A program made the translations under genes and the position numbers. The notes under the pieces are model-generated. The model was not told where the DNA came from and ran no database searches. It worked only from the letters and a program-made list of their open reading frames with translations. Positions 1-9,137 of a stretch of DNA of 64,000 nt are shown piece after piece. Position 1 is the first letter of the stretch. Each line of letters starts with the position of its first letter. The DNA is from Candidatus Ichthyocystis hellenicum (lineage in GTDB: Bacteria > Pseudomonadota > Gammaproteobacteria > Burkholderiales > 2013Ark19i), in assembly GCF_001460935.1 (NCBI RefSeq), contig NZ_LN906597.1, positions 1-64,000 on the forward strand. Direction: 5' to 3'.

Positions 1-616
1 TATTAGTGATGAAGTTGCCCGATTACATTTACGGCACATTAACATACGCTGCTTGTTTAAAAACATACTCTCATTTGGAGAAAAAAATCTTATCTCAAGC
101 GGAATTGATGTTAGATCCGGACTTGATAAAGTTGGAACTAACCCGGAAGAAGTGCTCTCAATGATACATGGCTTAGAAGAGTTCCATATCATTAAACGCA
201 TTAACCGCAGTAGTATCGATTATGTCACCGATAATGCAAATGCCGCGAGGATTGAAAGAAGATATACTGAGATCAAAGAAGTAGCACTAGGTATATGCGA
301 AAAAATTAAGAACGCCAGCCCTTTTGACATCGAATACAGGAACAAACTTGGTAATTTCTCAGAACTTGTTAGAACTAATGATGCCGCCTATCACACCTGC
401 CCAGATATGATCGGCAGCACTAACCACGACATTTATCATAATAGAAGCCTAAACTCGATGGCAGCAGATAAAACAGTTATAATTATAATAGTTTTAGCTT
501 CTATTTGCGCTTTATTCTTTTTTCTCATACTAGGCACTAGAAGATTCAAAACATTTAGGAACCGCTCTAAAATTAGTAAACGTAAACTAGTAGGCAGACC
601 CAAATTTAAGGCCTAA
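1..616 (+). CDS. Tandem two-TM family protein, copy 1 (5' end outside window)
   Basis: The frame is open from base 2, so the start lies upstream of the window. The first visible residues (ISDEVARLHLRHINIRC) align with residues about 79-95 of copy 2 at 947-1810, so the TTG at 53 is not the start. Shared landmarks with copies 2-4 are GE-NLI, a VRS-L motif, a TPE-like motif, FSELVR and a Cys in HTCP. One strong membrane segment lies near the C-terminus, rich in Ile/Val/Leu/Phe, followed by a short basic tail. The family is not one I recognise; it looks like a membrane-anchored protein with an extracytoplasmic central domain. Function unknown. The downstream intergenic DNA is homologous to that before copy 3. 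Confidence 0.8.
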   Translation, partial: ISDEVARLHLRHINIRCLFKNILSFGEKNLISSGIDVRSGLDKVGTNPEEVLSMIHGLEEFHIIKRINRSSIDYVTDNANAARIERRYTEIKEVALGICEKIKNASPFDIEYRNKLGNFSELVRTNDAAYHTCPDMIGSTNHDIYHNRSLNSMAADKTVIIIIVLASICALFFFLILGTRRFKTFRNRSKISKRKLVGRPKFKA

Positions 617-679
617 TACAGACGGGTAGGAAAACAAAAAACAGCTTATATTTAAATAATGTTTTGATAGAACAGCACA

Positions 680-946
680 GAAGACAAAGATGTACCAAAC
701 AACACCACATCAGTGCAAGTATTAGAATAAACCGTGGTCAACAAAATCTAATGATATGAAAAAATTACCATAAATATCATACATCAAGCACCGAAAAATT
801 TAATTAATAATAAGTAACTATTATTAATTTTTGAAGATAAAATTCAGCATATCTTTTTAATTATGTAGAGTACTATCTCTGCAATAGTTACGATATTATA
901 TTGTTTGAATTCAATCATATAATAAAATTATTAGGGAGAAAATACC
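680..946 (+). repeat. Paralogous intergenic repeat upstream of copy 2
   Basis: This stretch aligns with 2121-2400 upstream of copy 3, with small indels in the distal part. The 86 bases directly before each GTG start (861-946 and 2315-2400) align without gaps and with about seven mismatches by eye. So the amplified unit includes gene plus upstream control region. The rest of 617-946 holds no gene that I can see. Confidence 0.75.
861..946 (+). promoter_or_regulatory. Conserved leader and promoter region of copy 2
   Basis: This block is matched gaplessly by 2315-2400. It contains an identical AT-rich core (GCAATAGTTACGATATTATA and on), an EcoRI-like GAATTC, TATAATAA-like sequence, and ends in AGGGAGAA as ribosome binding site before the GTG start. 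No consensus -35/-10 pair can be picked with confidence, so the exact promoter is open. Conservation well above the more distal intergenic DNA suggests it carries the transcription and translation signals. Confidence 0.5.
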
Positions 947-1810
947 GTGTCAGACAGCATCACAACTTCTACGTACTGTAATAAAAACATCAACGACGAT
1001 GAATCACAAAATGGCACGGGAGAAATGTCACAAGCAAACATAGTAACTACAAGTAGAACATCTTCATTGGTAAAAAGCAGCCGTTCTACCTTATCGTTAT
1101 GCAGAAGCGCCCTAAAAACATCGTTAATTTTTTCTGTACTAAGCCAAGCAACTGCTTATATCATCAAACCAGCTGATATTATTAGTACCAGACTGACTAG
1201 ATTATTAGTACGGTATATGAACATACAATGCTTGATAAGAAACATACTCTCACTTGGAGAAATAAATCTTATCTCAAGCGGAATTGATGTTAGATCTGGA
1301 CTTGAGCAAGTTGGAACTACTCCAGAAGAAATTCTGTCAAAAATACACAACTTAGAAGAGTACCGAATCACTAAACGCATTAATCGCACTAGTATGGATG
1401 ATATCGTCGATAATGCAAATATTGATAGAATTGAATACAGATATAATAGGATTAAAGAAGTAGCACTAGGTATATGTGACAGAATTAAAAATTCCAGCCC
1501 TTTTAATATCGAATCCAGAAATAGACTTAGTAATTTCTCGGAACTTGTTAGAGCCAATGAGGACAAATATTACACTTGCCCAAATATAATCGTCGATAGC
1601 ATTAACCGCAACATTTATGCCCATAGTTATGACCATAGAAGTATGAATTCAATGGCAACAGAAAGAACGGTTATAGTCATTATAGTTTTAGGTTGTCTCT
1701 GCGCTTTATTCTATTTTTTCATACTAGGAACTAGAAGGTTCAAAGCATCTAGGAATAGATCTAAGATTAATCAACATAGGCTAAGGGGCAAACCCAAGTT
1801 TGAGTGTTAA
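947..1810 (+). CDS. Tandem two-TM family protein, copy 2
   Basis: A 287-residue protein starting at GTG with AGGGAGAA upstream, at the same relative position as in copy 3. Layout: Ser/Thr/Asn-rich polar N-terminus (1-55), a moderately hydrophobic segment (about 57-74), a central polar domain (about 80-238) with conserved GE-NLIS, DVRS-L and FSELVR motifs, a strong membrane segment (about 241-260), and a basic C-tail. Cys95, Cys177 and Cys211 match cysteines in copies 1 and 3. Predicted topology: central domain on one side of the membrane, both ends on the other. I do not recognise the family. The Ser/Thr-rich start would suit a secreted effector or inclusion-type membrane protein, but that is speculation. 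Confidence 0.8.
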   Translation: MSDSITTSTYCNKNINDDESQNGTGEMSQANIVTTSRTSSLVKSSRSTLSLCRSALKTSLIFSVLSQATAYIIKPADIISTRLTRLLVRYMNIQCLIRNILSLGEINLISSGIDVRSGLEQVGTTPEEILSKIHNLEEYRITKRINRTSMDDIVDNANIDRIEYRYNRIKEVALGICDRIKNSSPFNIESRNRLSNFSELVRANEDKYYTCPNIIVDSINRNIYAHSYDHRSMNSMATERTVIVIIVLGCLCALFYFFILGTRRFKASRNRSKINQHRLRGKPKFEC

Positions 1811-2120
1811 TAAGGTAATAGGCAGGCACGTAAAAAATTGAAACATAGTAAAAAATCACAATTACAGATCACTGAGCATCGTGGACTATATCCAAAACAA
1901 ACGTTGTGGTATAGGTGATAAATGACTATGCACAACCTCTGTTCAAATTCTTATAACCAAAAACAACTACCGATAATTACCACCTATTGTATTACAGGTC
2001 CTTCTTTAAAGTCCTTACATAAATCACTATCCATGATCAAAACAGCAAGAGTGCAAAAATCAATGAACTAACAAATTTGGTGAATTAACAACGTAACTAC
2101 AGTACAATTACAGCCCAAAC
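1811..2120 (+). other. Intergenic spacer between copies 2 and 3, no gene seen
   Basis: AT-rich sequence without a supported reading frame or RNA gene. It has no obvious counterpart between copies 1 and 2, so this spacer is about 260 bases longer than that one. The remainder of the gap (2121-2400) is the paralogous upstream repeat. Confidence 0.5.
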
Positions 2121-2400
2121 AGGAGATAAAGATGTATTAAATAACACCACACCAGTACAAGTATTATAATAAACCACAGTAAATAAAATATAATTATCTA
2201 CAAAAATTACCATAAATATCATTTATTAATCTAAATATAGCACCGGAAAATTTAATTAATAATAGAAGTAAATATTATTAATTTCTAAAGATAAAATTTC
2301 GCATATATTTCTAGTTATATAGAGTACTATCCACGCAATAGTTACGATATTATATTGTTTGAATTCAAGCATATAATAAAATTATTAAGGAGAAACTACC
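2121..2400 (+). repeat. Paralogous intergenic repeat upstream of copy 3
   Basis: Counterpart of 680-946. The last 86 bases are nearly identical to those before copy 2 and end in AAGGAGAAACTACC before the GTG start. A more diverged relative can be traced around 3435-3660 upstream of copy 4 (for example TATGTAGAGTA at 3639-3649), showing that the whole gene-plus-leader unit was duplicated. Confidence 0.7.
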
Positions 2401-3249
2401 GTGTCTAACAGCATCACAACTGCTAAGCATTATAATAATAACAGCACCAATGATGGATGCCAAACTGAATCAGATGTAGAAGAAAAAGAAATGTCCACAG
2501 TAACTACAAGTAGAACATCCTCAACTTCATTGCTAAAAAGTAACAATTCTAGATTCTCATTATTCAAAAACACCCTGAAAGCATCAATAATTTTTTCTGT
2601 AATAGGTCAAACATCTAATTGTGTCATCAGGTCAGCTGATGCTATTACAACTAGATTGGCTAGATTATCTTTACGGTATATGAACCTACGCTGCTTGATG
2701 AGAAACATACTTGCATTTGGAGAAAAAAATCTTATTTCAGGAGGAATTAATGTTAGATCTGAGCTTGAGAAAATTGGAACTACTCCAGAAGGATTTATGT
2801 CAATAGAACACAGAGAACACAGATTAGAAAACTACGAAATAGTTAATCGCGTTAATCGCAGTTGTACAGATGATGCTCGTGATTTGCTTAATGTCGGAAG
2901 AATAGAACATAGATATAATACGATTAGAGAAGTAACACTAAATATATGTGAAAAAATTAAGAATACTAGCCCATTTGATGCCGAATCCAGACATAGACTT
3001 AGTAATTTCTCAGAACTTGTTAGAACCAATGATGCCTCCTATCACACCTGCCCAAATATGATCGGCGGCAATAACCGTGACATTTATTCCGATAGAAGCC
3101 TAAACTCAATGGAAACAGAAAGAACAGTTATAATCATAATAGTTTTGGGTTCTCTTTTCGCTTTATTATATTTTTTCATACTACTAGTAACCAGAAAATT
3201 AAAAACGTCCAGAAAGCGCTCTAGAGCAATAAATGCTAATGATGTGTAA
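2401..3249 (+). CDS. Tandem two-TM family protein, copy 3
   Basis: A 282-residue paralogue of copy 2, starting at GTG behind AAGGAGAA. It keeps the Ser/Thr-rich N-terminus (here with an acidic EEKE patch near residue 28), the first hydrophobic segment (about 60-75), the central domain with GEKNLIS, NVRSEL, TTPE, FSELVR and the HTCPN cysteine, a strong membrane segment (about 239-259) and a basic C-tail. Relative to copies 1 and 2 it carries a short His/Glu/Arg-rich insertion around residue 138. Function unknown; close similarity to copies 1 and 2 points to recent tandem duplication. Confidence 0.8.
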   Translation: MSNSITTAKHYNNNSTNDGCQTESDVEEKEMSTVTTSRTSSTSLLKSNNSRFSLFKNTLKASIIFSVIGQTSNCVIRSADAITTRLARLSLRYMNLRCLMRNILAFGEKNLISGGINVRSELEKIGTTPEGFMSIEHREHRLENYEIVNRVNRSCTDDARDLLNVGRIEHRYNTIREVTLNICEKIKNTSPFDAESRHRLSNFSELVRTNDASYHTCPNMIGGNNRDIYSDRSLNSMETERTVIIIIVLGSLFALLYFFILLVTRKLKTSRKRSRAINANDV

Positions 3250-3638
3250 TCAAGTAACAAATAAAACTACAAGCATCAACACATAGAGTAAGTATAATTT
3301 GCCACATGGCAAAAAATAGCTTTTATGTATAACAGAAATGAATACGCGCACCCTTCTAATCAAATACCTAGCAATTAAACTAAGTTTAAGTCAAATCTAT
3401 TATCCTTTTCAATTATTTTATCAATCTACTAAAAACAAGAGGGTACTGTTGTTAAATAATAGCATAACCGTATACTTGCTCTAATAACGAATCATAAATA
3501 ATTCAATTTTATAAATATCTAAATGCAAAAAATTCCACTAGTATGAGATAATAATTTAAATAAACTACTTAAAAAACTAATCAATCATATAAAAATATTA
3601 TCTATTTATAAAAGTAAATTTACGTATATATTTCTAAT
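3250..3638 (+). other. Intergenic region upstream of copy 4, no gene seen
   Basis: AT-rich, with no supported gene. Part of it (about 3435-3540) is recognisably but weakly related to the repeats at 680 and 2121, indicating an older duplication than that separating copies 2 and 3. Confidence 0.45.
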
Positions 3639-3726
3639 TATGTAGAGTAGCATCGGTGATGATGGTCGATCAGTTGTGCATTAATATTATTGATATTAAA
3701 ACGTATAACAATACTTTCAGGAGATA

Positions 3727-3843
3727 ATGTTGTGTCAAAACGGCATTGTAGAGTTTAAATGTTATAACAAGCTAGAAACCAGCAACAGTGACGAATTCCA
3801 GGATGAATCAGAAGAAGATATTGGTAATATATCAGCAGTCTAG
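3727..3843 (+). CDS. Short leader frame in phase with copy 4, ending in TAG
   Basis: ATG at 3727, behind AGGAGA, opens 38 codons and then a TAG at 3841. The next codon is the ATG of the copy 4 body in the same frame. The peptide is acidic (DEFQDESEEDIGN near its end) and sits where the polar N-terminus of copies 2 and 3 would be. Options are an ancestral single gene broken by an amber codon, stop-codon readthrough, or a genuine leader that feeds reinitiation at TAGATG. The alternative GTG at 3732, which matches the position of the paralogues' starts, runs into a TAA after eight codons. Confidence 0.5.
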   Translation: MLCQNGIVEFKCYNKLETSNSDEFQDESEEDIGNISAV

Positions 3844-4737
3844 ATGACTACAAACGCGATATCGTCAATCTCAAGAAGAACAAGTTCCGGCTTAAGCTAC
3901 TACCCCTGCCATGCAAGATCATCCTACAAAAACACCCTAAAAATATCCATCTTTTTATCTATACTAGGACAAGTTACTCCATATGTTTTAAAACCGATCG
4001 ATACTATTAATATTGAACGGATTAAATTATTAGTAAAGACTGCAAACATACGATGCTTGCTAGAAAAAGCATTTAATTTTGGAGAAAATAATTTGATTTT
4101 AAACGGAGTTGACCTAAGATCCGAACTTAAACAGGTTAATATGACTCCAGAATATATTATGTCAATAACAAACGGCTGGGGTAAACACTACATCGATAAT
4201 TACCATAACCGCACCAACATGGACAACAACAGCCTTATCAGAAAATATATATCAGTGATTAGTCTTGATTACTCCAAGATAGAAAAATTAATATTAGATG
4301 CAAGTGAAAGAATTGCAAATATCACCTCCTTCGATACACAATCTAGACAACAGATTGGTAGACTTACAGAACTTGTTAGACTCAATAACACCGCCTACCA
4401 ACCTTGCCATAGTATTGTTATCAAAGGTTACCACGAAGAACAAATCTATTCACTGGATACGGAATGGTATATTAAAGTCGTCATTATTTTAATGTCTTTC
4501 TTTGCTTTGTTGTACTTTTTTGCAATGATATTTAGGAGAACAAAAGGATGTAGGGGAATGCGCCGCTTATTCAATAACATGCGTAGCCGCGCAACCAGGT
4601 CAACTCTGACACTACTGGGAACGGCAAGAGAACATTTATGCAAACGAGGCAACACCCACTACGTACCCTTAAATGAAATCAATACGGATCCGGAAAACTC
4701 ATTTGATGAAGAACCTTTCTTTCAAGATCTTCCATAA
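3844..4737 (+). CDS. Diverged tandem-family protein, copy 4
   Basis: A 297-residue paralogue of copies 1-3. Shared points are the Ser/Arg-rich start, a hydrophobic segment near residues 33-52, NIRCLLEK, GENNLIL, DLRSEL, TPE, the TELVR motif and a C-terminal membrane segment (about 207-225). It lacks the mid-domain cysteine of copies 1-3. It has a unique tail of about 70 residues: first strongly basic (RR, RSRATR), ending in an acidic stretch (DEEPFF). No good ribosome binding site precedes this ATG; the only strong one serves the short in-frame leader just upstream, so translation probably depends on reinitiation or readthrough. The 3' end overlaps ybeY tail to tail by 59 bases. Function unknown. 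Confidence 0.7.
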   Translation: MTTNAISSISRRTSSGLSYYPCHARSSYKNTLKISIFLSILGQVTPYVLKPIDTINIERIKLLVKTANIRCLLEKAFNFGENNLILNGVDLRSELKQVNMTPEYIMSITNGWGKHYIDNYHNRTNMDNNSLIRKYISVISLDYSKIEKLILDASERIANITSFDTQSRQQIGRLTELVRLNNTAYQPCHSIVIKGYHEEQIYSLDTEWYIKVVIILMSFFALLYFFAMIFRRTKGCRGMRRLFNNMRSRATRSTLTLLGTAREHLCKRGNTHYVPLNEINTDPENSFDEEPFFQDLP

Positions 4738-5134
4738 TTTTCGCTTCATGGTCTTCCTCATGATCAAAACCGTAAGCGTGCAAAAACCCATGTACCAACA
4801 AATGAGCATAGTGATGGTGAAGTACCTTGCCTTGTAAAATAGACTCCTTCCAAACAACAGGAACACACAAAATAATGTCGGCATTATAATGACCACTCTC
4901 CTGATACCCAAACGTCAAGACATTTGTAGGATAATCCTTCCCGCGAAACGACAAATTTAACTCTCGTCCCTCATCTTCATCAACAAACCGTGCCACAACA
5001 ACATTCAAAACATAACCTACTCGGTCATAAACAAACATCGAAGTATTACGTAAAAAAGTCCTAACTTGGCCATAACTAATATGCGGCGGATAAAAATTAC
5101 TGCACCACTGATAAGTCAAGACCGTATTCTTCAT
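4679..5134 (-). CDS. ybeY: Endoribonuclease YbeY (rRNA maturation factor)
   Basis: The 151-residue product is a single-domain zinc-dependent RNase that helps 16S rRNA 3'-end maturation and 70S quality control. The signature H-x3-H-x5-H zinc site is present as His115, His119 and His125 in [13 protein letters not shown]. Length is normal for the family. The start overlaps the miaB stop by four bases, so the two are translationally coupled. The usual partner ybeZ (phoH-like), which commonly lies between miaB and ybeY, is absent here. Its 3' end overlaps the 3' end of the copy 4 gene on the opposite strand. Confidence 0.93.
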   Translation of the reverse strand: MKNTVLTYQWCSNFYPPHISYGQVRTFLRNTSMFVYDRVGYVLNVVVARFVDEDEGRELNLSFRGKDYPTNVLTFGYQESGHYNADIILCVPVVWKESILQGKVLHHHYAHLLVHGFLHAYGFDHEEDHEAKIMEDLERKVLHQMSFPDPY

Positions 5135-6474
5135 ACCACCGAGACAATTTCACCACGGAAGCTATGCGACAATGCCTCCAGTAAACGCACAACAACAAAC
5201 TTACCCCTAACATCTGGTGGTGCGGAAAAATTTACAATCCTGTTGTTAGAAGTTCTACCGGTCAAAACTTCTGGATCCTTCTTCGATTCCCCACTAACCA
5301 GAACAACCTGCTCCGTACCAAGCATAGCCTGACTTATAAAACAAGCCTTCTCATTCAAAAGGGACTGAAGACGATGCAATCTATCTAATTTTTCCTTTTG
5401 CGTCACAGAGTCTGGAAGAGAAGCTGCTGGTGTACCAGGTCTACGACTGTACACAAAAGAAAACGACGAATCAAAATTCAACTGATCAACCAAGTTCATA
5501 GTTCCCAAAAAGTCCTCCTCAGTTTCACCAGGAAAACCCACTATGAAGTCAGATGAAATTGATATGTCCGGACGAACATTCCTGACACGCCGAATTATAG
5601 ATTTGTACTCCAAAACAGTGTAGCCCCTCTTCATAGCTGCCAACACACGGTCCGACCCTGACTGCACTGGCAAGTGCAAATGAGAAACCAACTTTGGCAA
5701 GCAAGCATAACTGTCAATAAGACGAGTAGTCATTTCACGTGGATGAGAAGTTGTATATCTAACACGTCCCAACTCTGGAATTGCGTGAATGTACGAGAGA
5801 AGCATAGCAAAGTCCACGTCTTCCCCATCATCAGTAACAGTACGATAAGCATTCACATTCTGCCCCAACAGAGTCACTTCACGAACTCCATCTTCCACCA
5901 ACTGAGCCACCTCAGCCAAAACATCATCAAAAGGACGAGATAACTCTTCACCACGCGTATACGGTACAATGCAAAAACTACAATACTTTGAACATCCCTC
6001 CATAATGGATACGAAGGAGGAAACACCATCAGCCCTCGGTTTAGGAAGAGCATCAAATTTCTCAATCTGCGGAAAAGAAATATCAACCTGAGGAACACCT
6101 GAGCGTTTCCTCTCTTCGATCAACTGAGGAACACGATGCAAAGTCTGGGGACCAAATACCAAATCTACAAAACGTGCACGATCAAGTATAGAAGCACCTT
6201 CCTGGGAAGCAACACAACCACCAACGCCAATCATAACATCGGGATTATTCTCCTTAAGACTACGAACTCGACCAAGGTCATTAAAAACTTTTTCCTGAGC
6301 CTTTTCTCTAACAGAGCAAGTATTAAACAAGATCAAATCCGCATCCTCAGGAACATCGGTCTTGACGTAACCTGACTCACTGAGAACATCAAACATCTTA
6401 TCGGCATCATAGGTATTCATTTGGCACCCAAAGCTCTTAATGAACACCTTTTTTTGCTTCATATAGTCACCCAC
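5131..6474 (-). CDS. miaB: tRNA-2-methylthio-N6-dimethylallyladenosine synthase MiaB
   Basis: A radical-SAM methylthiotransferase that converts i6A37 to ms2i6A37 in tRNAs reading UNN codons. The N-terminal UPF0004 domain shows cluster ligands Cys17, Cys53 and Cys87. The radical-SAM motif is Cys161-x3-Cys165-x2-Cys168 in [10 protein letters not shown], and a TRAM-type C-terminal region follows. Length 447 fits the family. The GTG used here shares its G with the rluB stop; an ATG four codons in (6462) is an alternative start. It is in an operon with rluB upstream and ybeY downstream. Confidence 0.95.
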   Translation of the reverse strand: MGDYMKQKKVFIKSFGCQMNTYDADKMFDVLSESGYVKTDVPEDADLILFNTCSVREKAQEKVFNDLGRVRSLKENNPDVMIGVGGCVASQEGASILDRARFVDLVFGPQTLHRVPQLIEERKRSGVPQVDISFPQIEKFDALPKPRADGVSSFVSIMEGCSKYCSFCIVPYTRGEELSRPFDDVLAEVAQLVEDGVREVTLLGQNVNAYRTVTDDGEDVDFAMLLSYIHAIPELGRVRYTTSHPREMTTRLIDSYACLPKLVSHLHLPVQSGSDRVLAAMKRGYTVLEYKSIIRRVRNVRPDISISSDFIVGFPGETEEDFLGTMNLVDQLNFDSSFSFVYSRRPGTPAASLPDSVTQKEKLDRLHRLQSLLNEKACFISQAMLGTEQVVLVSGESKKDPEVLTGRTSNNRIVNFSAPPDVRGKFVVVRLLEALSHSFRGEIVSVV

Positions 6475-8456
6475 TAAGTAGCTGAAGAACCCCTACGACG
6501 CATCAACCAACGCCTACAATGAACTGGAGATCGCCCAGATTTCTTCCTATCAAAGTAATAATTCAAGCGCTTCTCTAGCTTTGTCAAAAACCCACAAACA
6601 TCAGAACGAGACATTTCCAAAGACTGTCCTCGCCTAAGATCAGTAGGTAACCACAAATCACCGTATCTAACACGAATAAGACGAGTTACTACAATATTAA
6701 GCGATTCGAAAATACGACGTACCTCTCGGTTACGACCTTCGGAAAGAATAACACGGTACCAATGATTACAAGATACATGAGCATCGCTATCATCAGAATC
6801 AGTTCCTTCTTGCTGAGGATGGGCATCAATAACTGTACGAAAACGAGCCAAACCGTCACCCAACTCAACACCCTTCAACAAACATTGAACCTGGTCCTCT
6901 GTTAGTACACAATTAATCCTAACTGCGTACTCACGCTCTATCTCATAACGAGGATGCATCAAGTGATTAGCTAGATCACCGGAAGTAGTAAACATCAACA
7001 AACCACTGGTATTAAAATCCAATCTACCAACTGGAACCCACGAGCCCTCTTCCAATTCTGGCAAATTGTCAAATACAGAAGGACGGGAATCAGGATCATC
7101 ACGACTAACTATCTGCCCCTCTGGTTTGTAGTACAACAATATTCTCGGAATAGCAACGGCATGATCAACCTTAACCACCTTACCATTAATTGACACCACA
7201 TCGGTAGTAAAAACCTTCTGTCCGATCTCAGCCAAAGAACCATTAACAGTCACAGCACCATCAATTATGAGCTGCTCCATATCCCTACGAGAACCAACAC
7301 CGGCATTAGCTAGAATTTTATGAAGACGCTGCGGAGTATCTGCAGAAGGTAATAAAGAAACCCTATTTTTATTAAACTCTCCAGAACCAGAACGCGGATA
7401 CCTCCTGGGTGCAGTACGAGCCCTAGAAAAATTTCTTCTATCTTGATCACCAACCTCAACCTCAGAAACATTACCAACATCAAAAAACTCATCAGTTTCT
7501 GAATGATCAGGCGTTCGTTGATAAAAATTCTTCTTGTCACGACGAATATAATTGCGTCGAAAAGCGTGACCAGCTCTACCAGTCTCATGCCTACGGTACT
7601 CACCACCGCGGTTTCCATTCTGAGAGTTGCGATCACCGGAAAAATCATCACAAGAATTACCGCCCCTCGGCAAAACGGACTCTTTAGCAGCAACCCGAGA
7701 AGGATGAAATCCATGATTAGTACGTCGATTATCGTCTACAGGTCTAGAATTGTACCAATTACCAGATTGATTACGACGATTGTCATGACGAGAATGAGAT
7801 ACATTCTGTGAATCGGAGAAAGCGTCCTTGGTTTGCGGAGTCCTACCCTGAAAATTTCTACCTTGGTAATTATCTCTGCCGCCATGGTGATTATCAGTAG
7901 TAGAAGAACGACGGCTATGCCCGTAATTTCCTGGCCTGAAATTACCATCCCTGGAACTACCGCCTCTGAAATTACCGTCCCTTACGCCGCTGCCTCTAAA
8001 ATTGCCGTCCCTAGAGCTGCTGCCGCCTCTGAAATTACCATCCCTGACGTTACCATCCCTAAAATTACTATCCCTGACGTTACCATCCCTAAAATTACCA
8101 TCCCTGACATTGCCGTCCCTAAAATTACTATCCCTGACGTTGCCATCCCTAAAATTACCATCCCTGACGTTACCGTCCCTAAAATTACCAGCTCTGAAAT
8201 TACCGTCCCTGAAATTTTGATTTTGCAAACGACCAGAACGAGCAGCTACATCAGAACGGAAACGCGGATCGTATCCTCCTCTACCAGAATTGGAGGTGGA
8301 ATTCGCAGAAACTCCCAAAGTATGCAAAGTCATCACATCAGGACGATAGTTATCGTGATAGTTTCCAGAATCCTGGGGCCCAGGAACACGATCAACATTA
8401 TTAGCTCTCTGTGTTCTCGAGGAGTGGCTAAATTTTCTCTTTTGTCGGTAAATCAT
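6474..8456 (-). CDS. rluB: 23S rRNA pseudouridine synthase RluB with long repeat-rich N-terminus
   Basis: The C-terminal half is a complete RsuA/RluB-type enzyme, which forms pseudouridine at 23S rRNA position 2605 (E. coli numbering). It has an S4 RNA-binding domain ([15 protein letters not shown]), then the catalytic block with Asp in [11 protein letters not shown], then the [12 protein letters not shown] motif. It is preceded by about 375 residues of low-complexity Arg/Gly/Asn/Asp sequence, including tandem RDGN(F/V) pentads. I chose ATG 8456 (about 660 residues): the open frame extends upstream to 8528 but would lie deep inside scpB, and 8456 gives a 29-base overlap with the scpB end. The extension may bind RNA or be disordered. 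Enzyme identity is firm; extension function is unknown. Confidence 0.9.
   Translation of the reverse strand: MIYRQKRKFSHSSRTQRANNVDRVPGPQDSGNYHDNYRPDVMTLHTLGVSANSTSNSGRGGYDPRFRSDVAARSGRLQNQNFRDGNFRAGNFRDGNVRDGNFRDGNVRDSNFRDGNVRDGNFRDGNVRDSNFRDGNVRDGNFRGGSSSRDGNFRGSGVRDGNFRGGSSRDGNFRPGNYGHSRRSSTTDNHHGGRDNYQGRNFQGRTPQTKDAFSDSQNVSHSRHDNRRNQSGNWYNSRPVDDNRRTNHGFHPSRVAAKESVLPRGGNSCDDFSGDRNSQNGNRGGEYRRHETGRAGHAFRRNYIRRDKKNFYQRTPDHSETDEFFDVGNVSEVEVGDQDRRNFSRARTAPRRYPRSGSGEFNKNRVSLLPSADTPQRLHKILANAGVGSRRDMEQLIIDGAVTVNGSLAEIGQKVFTTDVVSINGKVVKVDHAVAIPRILLYYKPEGQIVSRDDPDSRPSVFDNLPELEEGSWVPVGRLDFNTSGLLMFTTSGDLANHLMHPRYEIEREYAVRINCVLTEDQVQCLLKGVELGDGLARFRTVIDAHPQQEGTDSDDSDAHVSCNHWYRVILSEGRNREVRRIFESLNIVVTRLIRVRYGDLWLPTDLRRGQSLEMSRSDVCGFLTKLEKRLNYYFDRKKSGRSPVHCRRWLMRRRGSSAT
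7936..8220 (-). repeat. Coding tandem repeat, 15/30-bp units, within rluB
   Basis: On the plus strand, five consecutive 30-base units run 8041-8190, each built from two 15-base halves (TCCCTGACGTTACCA and TCCCTAAAATTACCA with few changes). More degenerate 15-base copies extend to about 7936 and 8220. Each half encodes R-D-G-N-V or R-D-G-N-F on the minus strand. Periods are multiples of three, so unit gain or loss would keep the rluB frame. Confidence 0.9.
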
Positions 8457-9114
8457 CAATTGATTCCAATACAGGTCCAAATGTCTGCAATGCTGGCAAA
8501 TCAGCCAAGCACCGCAATCCAAAATCATCTAAAAATTGAACAGTAGTCGTATACAGCGCCGGTCGCCCAATAGAATCACGACGACCCTTTATCACAATCC
8601 ATCCACGATCCTCCAAGGTTCTAATGATATGAAGAGAAACCGAAACCCCCCTAATTTCCTCAATATCACCTCTAGTTACCGGTTGCTTGTAAGCAACAAT
8701 AGCAAGAGTCTCCATAACTGCCCTCGAATATCGAGGAGGCTTAACCTGCCTCAAACGATCCAAATGATGCTGAACCCTCGTAGAAGTTAGGAAACGCCAA
8801 CCCCCAGCCGTCTCCACCAGCTCAACACCTCGACCGCTGTAGCGAGTGCTAATAGCGTTTAAAACAGATCTCAATTCATCTTTTGCTATGTTTTCATCAA
8901 ACAAAAACGATATAGAATCAATTGACAAAGGCTCTGGAGAGGAAAAAAGCGCCGCTTCAACAATCATATCCACATACTGAGCATCATAATTACAAATCTC
9001 AGCAGAAGAACTCAAATCAGCACTACGGCTACCAATCCCCTTGGTACAGACTATATCTGGCATTTCGCAATCTTGTGAAGGGGAATCGTTATCACTTTGA
9101 TTATTTTTATTCAT
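8428..9114 (-). CDS. scpB: Segregation and condensation protein B
   Basis: ScpB is the winged-helix partner that bridges ScpA in the SMC-ScpAB condensin acting in chromosome segregation. The 228-residue product has a polar start of about 50 residues and then the family core: VEAALFSSPEPLSI, a GRGVELVETAGGWRF-like segment, SRAVMETLAIVAYKQPVTR, IEEIRGV, and GRPALYTTT near the end. It follows scpA in the same direction with a small gap and overlaps rluB, an arrangement common in betaproteobacteria. ATG start. Confidence 0.93.
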   Translation of the reverse strand: MNKNNQSDNDSPSQDCEMPDIVCTKGIGSRSADLSSSAEICNYDAQYVDMIVEAALFSSPEPLSIDSISFLFDENIAKDELRSVLNAISTRYSGRGVELVETAGGWRFLTSTRVQHHLDRLRQVKPPRYSRAVMETLAIVAYKQPVTRGDIEEIRGVSVSLHIIRTLEDRGWIVIKGRRDSIGRPALYTTTVQFLDDFGLRCLADLPALQTFGPVLESIDDLPTKEKI

Positions 9115-9137
9115 CGATGGCCTCTACCATATGCATA

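Noticed and set aside
8041-8190. 30-base periodic repeat resembling a CRISPR array
   Set aside because: Units are directly abutting with no spacers and encode RDGN pentads in the rluB frame.
7833-8546. Long plus-strand frame rich in Ile/Thr/Pro/Val over the rluB extension
   Set aside because: It is the antisense image of the rluB repeat; no start signal or independent support.
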